Source: JANQMX01 sp965247175 (GTDB lineage Bacteria; Pseudomonadota; Alphaproteobacteria; Kiloniellales; DSM-21159). From it: DNA of 64,000 nt. Below, in pieces: positions 61,092-64,000 of the stretch. The notes under the pieces are model-generated. The model was not told the DNA's origin. It saw nothing but the letters and a program-made list of their open reading frames with translations, and made no database searches. The DNA lies in NCBI GenBank assembly GCA_965247175.1, contig OZ252006.1, forward strand, positions 4,340,001-4,404,000, in the 5' to 3' direction. Within the stretch, counting starts at the first letter, position 1; each line of letters begins with the position of its first letter. The position numbers and the translations under genes are program-made.

Positions 61092-62045
61092 TTAAGCGAT
61101 CTCGCGATCCACTTTGAAGCCGTTTTCCTTGCGGTCGATGGTGAACGCCCCATCGACAACTGCATAGCTCCAAGCCGCCGAGCGCCGCATTCCGCCAAGC
61201 GGGTACATGTGGACGTGGCTGATGCCACAGCTCGGATCGCCGGCATGGTAGCGGGCCAGATCCAGCACCAGCTTGTCCGGTGTGCTGACGGTCATCAGCT
61301 TGGTGACGTTGCGGGCCTGTTTGGTGATGAAACGCATGGAGTTGCCAATGCCGCAGTTCTTGGCGTGCATCAGCAGGGTCTTGATGGTCGCCAGGCCGGG
61401 CACGCCGATGTGGATCGGCAGGCGGTTGCCGGCGGCACGGATGGCCCGGTCCCAGGTGATGATGGGCTCGGCCTCAAAGCAGAACTGCGTGGCAATATAG
61501 AGATCCGCCTCGCTGTTTTCGGCATAGGCGTTTTTCCAGGCCAGGGCCGCGCTCAGCTCGCGCTCAGGGATGTCCGGATTGCCTTCCGGGTGGCCGGCGA
61601 CGCCGATGGTCTTGATGCCGTGCTTCTCGAAAAGGCCGGTCTCCAGAAGCTGCATGGAGGACTCGAAGGGGCCGAGCGGGCTGTCCACGGCGCCGGCCAG
61701 GGCGACCACTTGATCGACGCCAACCTCGCCTTGCAAGCGGCGCAGGTAGTCCTCGAGCGCCGGGCGGCTAGGAACGGAGCGGGCCGCGAAATGAGGCGCG
61801 GGCTTGAAGCCTTCCTCCTTCAGGCGCTTGGCCGTGGCGATGGTGTCGGCGAAGTCCGAGCCGGGCAGGAAGGTCACGGCAACCATCGTGCCGGGGCGCA
61901 GATGCTCACGGTAATCAGCGGTCTTCGCCGAGGCACCGGGCGTGGTCTCGATCGTAAAGCCGGCCATGAAGTCGATCACGGCTTGCTTGAGATCGATTGG
62001 TCGGCTCACCGCCTGCTGCATGTCTGTCGCCACGTTTGCCAACAT
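61092..62045 (-). CDS. metF: methylenetetrahydrofolate reductase family protein
   Basis: 317 residues with the FAD barrel fold pattern of MTHFR: FIETTPGASAK-like N-terminal strand, FKPAPHFAARSVPSRPALEDY, and GVAGHPEGNPDIPE, the last a hallmark loop. The start at 62045 gives MLANVATDMQQA with AAGGA about nine bases upstream. The sequence is shorter and more divergent than biosynthetic MetF beside metH, so it may be the C1-catabolic version, linking 5-methyl-THF and the 5,10-methylene-THF from sarcosine oxidase. It is the first gene of the pair with the HD protein. Confidence 0.9.
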   Translation of the reverse strand: MLANVATDMQQAVSRPIDLKQAVIDFMAGFTIETTPGASAKTADYREHLRPGTMVAVTFLPGSDFADTIATAKRLKEEGFKPAPHFAARSVPSRPALEDYLRRLQGEVGVDQVVALAGAVDSPLGPFESSMQLLETGLFEKHGIKTIGVAGHPEGNPDIPERELSAALAWKNAYAENSEADLYIATQFCFEAEPIITWDRAIRAAGNRLPIHIGVPGLATIKTLLMHAKNCGIGNSMRFITKQARNVTKLMTVSTPDKLVLDLARYHAGDPSCGISHVHMYPLGGMRRSAAWSYAVVDGAFTIDRKENGFKVDREIA

Positions 62046-62075
62046 CCCAACATTCCTTCCTCTCACATCCCGCCG

Positions 62076-62097
62076 CTCTCAACCTCACTGTTGAGAG
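62076..62097. promoter_or_regulatory. perfect inverted repeat upstream of metF
   Basis: CTCTCAAC (62076-62083) and GTTGAGAG (62090-62097) pair perfectly with a six-base spacer, 31 bases upstream of the metF start. It may be an operator or a stem at the mRNA 5' end. No bound regulator is identified, although the divergent GlxA-type regulator nearby is a candidate. Confidence 0.4.
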
Positions 62098-62215
62098 GTC
62101 TTTCGAGACGGCAGCGATGATAGTGTCGCGTGGGATAGGTGCGCGGCCACATTCACGCTCGTGCAACGCCGACTGACGCTCGCCGTTTTGCGACTTCGGG
62201 AGATTGGCGGTTAGC

Positions 62216-62249
62216 AAAGAAAAGGCCGGGGAACTGCTGTTCCCCGGCC
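62216..62249 (-). terminator. intrinsic terminator of the YHS-domain gene
   Basis: GGCCGGGGAAC (62224-62234) pairs with GTTCCCCGGCC (62239-62249) around TGCT, an 11 bp stem. On the minus strand the stem is followed by TTTTCTTT (62223-62216). It lies about 27 bases after the stop of the YHS-domain gene and upstream of the metF promoter region. Confidence 0.85.
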
Positions 62250-62275
62250 TCCGTCCAGGAGCGGTGCGCCGGCCT

Positions 62276-62764
62276 CTAGAGGTCCTTGGCGGCCGTGTGC
62301 TCGATGTCCGGCCAGTTGCGTTCCGCCTTATCGATATTGTCGTCGAGGTCTTCGAGGAATGTGGCGTAGATCTCTTCATTGAGATTGAGATAGAGCTTGC
62401 CGTCCTCGATCTTCCAGAGATGCGGGTCGCCGTCGAACTTCTTGCCGACTGACACGCCGAAGGCACAAAAGCCGCCATATTGCGGGAGGTAGCGCTCGGG
62501 ATCGTCCTTGAAGGCCTCAAGGTGTGCCTCGCTGGTAAAGCGGTAGGCAACGCCTTCATGCACATGTGCGAAGGCGTCCAGTCCGCGCATGGGCCTGTCC
62601 TGGGTGAAGTAGGCGACGGGGTCATAGCCGTGCATGGCCAGCGGCGCACCTGCGATGGAATGACCTGGAACGACGTTGATCTCATCGGCGGCATGGGACG
62701 GCACGGCTGCCCCGATCAAGGCCGCTGAGACAAGGCTCGCCATAGCAAGCTTTGTGAGCATCAT
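62276..62764 (-). CDS. exported YHS-domain protein
   Basis: 162 residues. The signal peptide (KLAMASLVSAALIGAAVPSHA) ends near residue 25, so the protein is periplasmic. The YHS-like core includes HGYDPVAYFTQ, a typical ERYLPQYGGFCAFGVS with Cys where some relatives carry selenocysteine, and DPHLWKIEDGKLYLNLN. The family is thought to bind metal; function unknown. It is followed by a strong terminator and preceded by a 142-base gap that may hold its promoter. Confidence 0.88.
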   Translation of the reverse strand: MMLTKLAMASLVSAALIGAAVPSHAADEINVVPGHSIAGAPLAMHGYDPVAYFTQDRPMRGLDAFAHVHEGVAYRFTSEAHLEAFKDDPERYLPQYGGFCAFGVSVGKKFDGDPHLWKIEDGKLYLNLNEEIYATFLEDLDDNIDKAERNWPDIEHTAAKDL

Positions 62765-62906
62765 GACTGAATCTCCCTTTGGTTCGGATGCTGCCCGGCA
62801 ATGCGACGCGGGCAGAAACTCGGACGTGGGGCTTCTGGAGATTCAGCCAATATTACCTGAATTGTTTGGTTTCTTGGGCAAACTTCTCAGGACGAGCTGC
62901 AAAGAA

Positions 62907-63851
62907 TCACTCACTTTCCCTTGCCGATCGCATCTCCCGCGGGCTGCGTCCGTAGCGACTCGTGAAGGCGCGAGAGAAGGCGGCCGGGGACCGGTAACCC
63001 ACGTCGGCCGCGATCTGTTGTATCGCCGTGCGGCTGCCGGTCAGCAAGTTCATGGCTTTCTGCAGGCGCAGGTTGGCCAGATAGCTCATGGGCGGGCAGC
63101 CCATCAGCGACTGGAAGCGCTCGGCAAAGCGGCTGCGTGACATGCCTGCTTCTCGGGCGAGGCGCTCGATGGTCCAGTCCTGCGCCAAGCTGCGGTGCAT
63201 CAAGTTCAGCGCCTTGCCAATACGCGGATCGGTCATGGCCTCGACAATTCCAGCCAAGGTCGAGTCGCGTTCTGCGCAGGTTCTTACAGCCTCGATAAAT
63301 AGTGCTTCGGATAGGCGGTTGACCGAGGCGGTAACACCAGGCGGACCGGCAAACATCTGGCGAACGATCAGACGCATCAGCTCGTCGGTCCAAGGGGCCC
63401 GCGCCCTGTCTTCAGCCGTAATCAGGAGATGGCTGGGTAGCGCTCTCAACAGCGGATGGTCGGCTCCGTCGGCAAAACTGAGATGTCCGCAAATGAGCTT
63501 TGTTTCTGCGCGGCCCTCGCTTTCGGCAGCATGGGCGCCGCTATAGACCAGCAGCCCATCGCCCTTGTAGCCAGCCCGCTGCAGAACGTCCTCAAGCCGC
63601 GCCGCTTGTTGTCCGGGACCGTGGCAAAGCACGTGGGCGCTGCCGTTTGGAATGACGATCAAGTCGCCTGGCTCGAGCAGCACCGCGTGGCCATCGATTT
63701 CGACGTAACAGCGCCCTTGGACGGCGAGATGGAAGCGCGTGGCATTCCCATAGGCCGGCACGGCGACTGCGAAGGGCGGGTTGAAGGCCGCGCGAAAGTA
63801 CAGGGTGCCGCGCAGTTGGAGAAGATCGAGGATGTCGCTCAGAACATCCAT
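62907..63851 (-). CDS. AraC family transcriptional regulator with cupin domain
   Basis: 314 residues. The N-terminal AraC-binding-like cupin (FHLAVQGRCYVEIDGHAVLL, EPGDLIVIPNGSAHVL) is followed by the helix-turn-helix pair at about 210-305 (EAGMSRSRFAERFQSLMG; ADVGYRSPAAFSRAFTSRYG). The start at 63851 has the strong site AGGAGGAACAGC; upstream frame to 63938 is rejected. The inducer is unknown. It is divergent from the DUF488 gene and may regulate it or the YHS gene. Confidence 0.9.
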   Translation of the reverse strand: MDVLSDILDLLQLRGTLYFRAAFNPPFAVAVPAYGNATRFHLAVQGRCYVEIDGHAVLLEPGDLIVIPNGSAHVLCHGPGQQAARLEDVLQRAGYKGDGLLVYSGAHAAESEGRAETKLICGHLSFADGADHPLLRALPSHLLITAEDRARAPWTDELMRLIVRQMFAGPPGVTASVNRLSEALFIEAVRTCAERDSTLAGIVEAMTDPRIGKALNLMHRSLAQDWTIERLAREAGMSRSRFAERFQSLMGCPPMSYLANLRLQKAMNLLTGSRTAIQQIAADVGYRSPAAFSRAFTSRYGRSPREMRSARESE

Positions 63852-63927
63852 ATTGCTGTTCCTCCTGACGCATCGGACGATAAGATAAAAGTTCTTCCAG
63901 TATGCGTCGAGAGAGCCGGAGACTGAG

Positions 63928-64000
63928 ATGTTTCGCATGAAACGCGTCTACGCGATGCCTGCGTCTGAAGACGGCTTCCGCGTGCTGACCGACCGGCTGT
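63928..64000 (+). CDS. DUF488 family protein, cut by window end
   Basis: The first 24 codons read MFRMKRVYAMPASEDGFRVL then TDRL, which matches the start of DUF488/YeaO-type proteins (MxRxKRxYxxPxxEDGxRVLVDRLWPRG). The gene runs off the window end. Only the N-terminus supports the call; an ATG three codons in is an alternative start. It lies 76 bases from the divergent AraC gene. Confidence 0.75.
   Translation, partial: MFRMKRVYAMPASEDGFRVLTDRL

Overview
The window is a GC-rich alphaproteobacterial chromosome segment. The core-gene sequences (RpoB, RpoC, EF-Tu, S12 and the others), the str/S10/spc/alpha gene order, the sarcosine oxidase operon and the many amino-acid and amine catabolism genes suggest a Rhodospirillales/Kiloniellales-type, possibly salt-tolerant, heterotroph. 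The lineage is my inference from protein resemblance and was not tested.

Bases 1-26.3 kb, all on the plus strand, are the conserved transcription/translation block: the 3' three quarters of rpoB, rpoC, the str operon (rpsL, rpsG, fusA, tuf), the S10 operon (rpsJ, rplC, rplD, rplW, rplB, rpsS, rplV, rpsC, rplP, rpmC, rpsQ), the spc operon (rplN, rplX, rplE, rpsN, rpsH, rplF, rplR, rpsE, rpmD, rplO, secY, adk) and the alpha operon (rpsM, rpsK, rpoA, rplQ). The only gene-free stretch above 300 bases is 7326-7718, between rpoC and rpsL. It holds a hairpin, a promoter candidate and a terminator-like structure 30 bases ahead of rpsL. Another clear intrinsic terminator separates rpoA from rplQ.

Bases 26.3-36.1 kb are accessory metabolism: a small UPF0016/Gdt1 cation transporter behind a recognisable yybP-ykoY manganese riboswitch; hisI with a small unknown gene; an Fe-S scaffold-like protein; an iron alcohol dehydrogenase and agmatine deiminase; then a compact minus-strand set running from an acetylpolyamine-amidohydrolase-like deacetylase through a GNAT acetyltransferase, a CDP-alcohol phosphatidyltransferase, an enolase-superfamily enzyme resembling cis-3-hydroxyproline dehydratase, a DapA-family aldolase/deaminase and a DUF2817 peptidase-like protein.

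Bases 36.1-41.3 kb are a hydantoin / N-carbamoyl amino acid utilisation cluster: class II aldolase, M20-type N-carbamoyl-L-amino-acid hydrolase, hydantoinase, N-carbamoyl-D-amino-acid hydrolase and hydantoin racemase. Bases 41.3-43.6 kb carry the arsenate resistance pair arsJ plus its dedicated GAPDH. A 2-oxoglutarate/IPNS-type oxygenase, a flavin disulfide reductase, a glycine-zipper lipoprotein and the arginase/ornithine aminotransferase pair (rocF-rocD) follow. Next come a DUF3179 protein, a creatininase-family hydrolase and two transporters.

Bases 53.9-62 kb form a one-carbon module: soxB-soxD-soxA-soxG (tetrameric sarcosine oxidase), a GlxA-type AraC regulator divergent from it, and a metF-like gene followed by an HD-domain protein of the PhnZ/TmpB-like type. 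The window ends with a YHS-domain secreted protein, a cupin-AraC regulator and the start of a DUF488 gene. Two related palindromic elements sit between convergent genes at about 30.5 and 46.9 kb. No tRNA, rRNA, CRISPR array, prophage or insertion sequence was seen.
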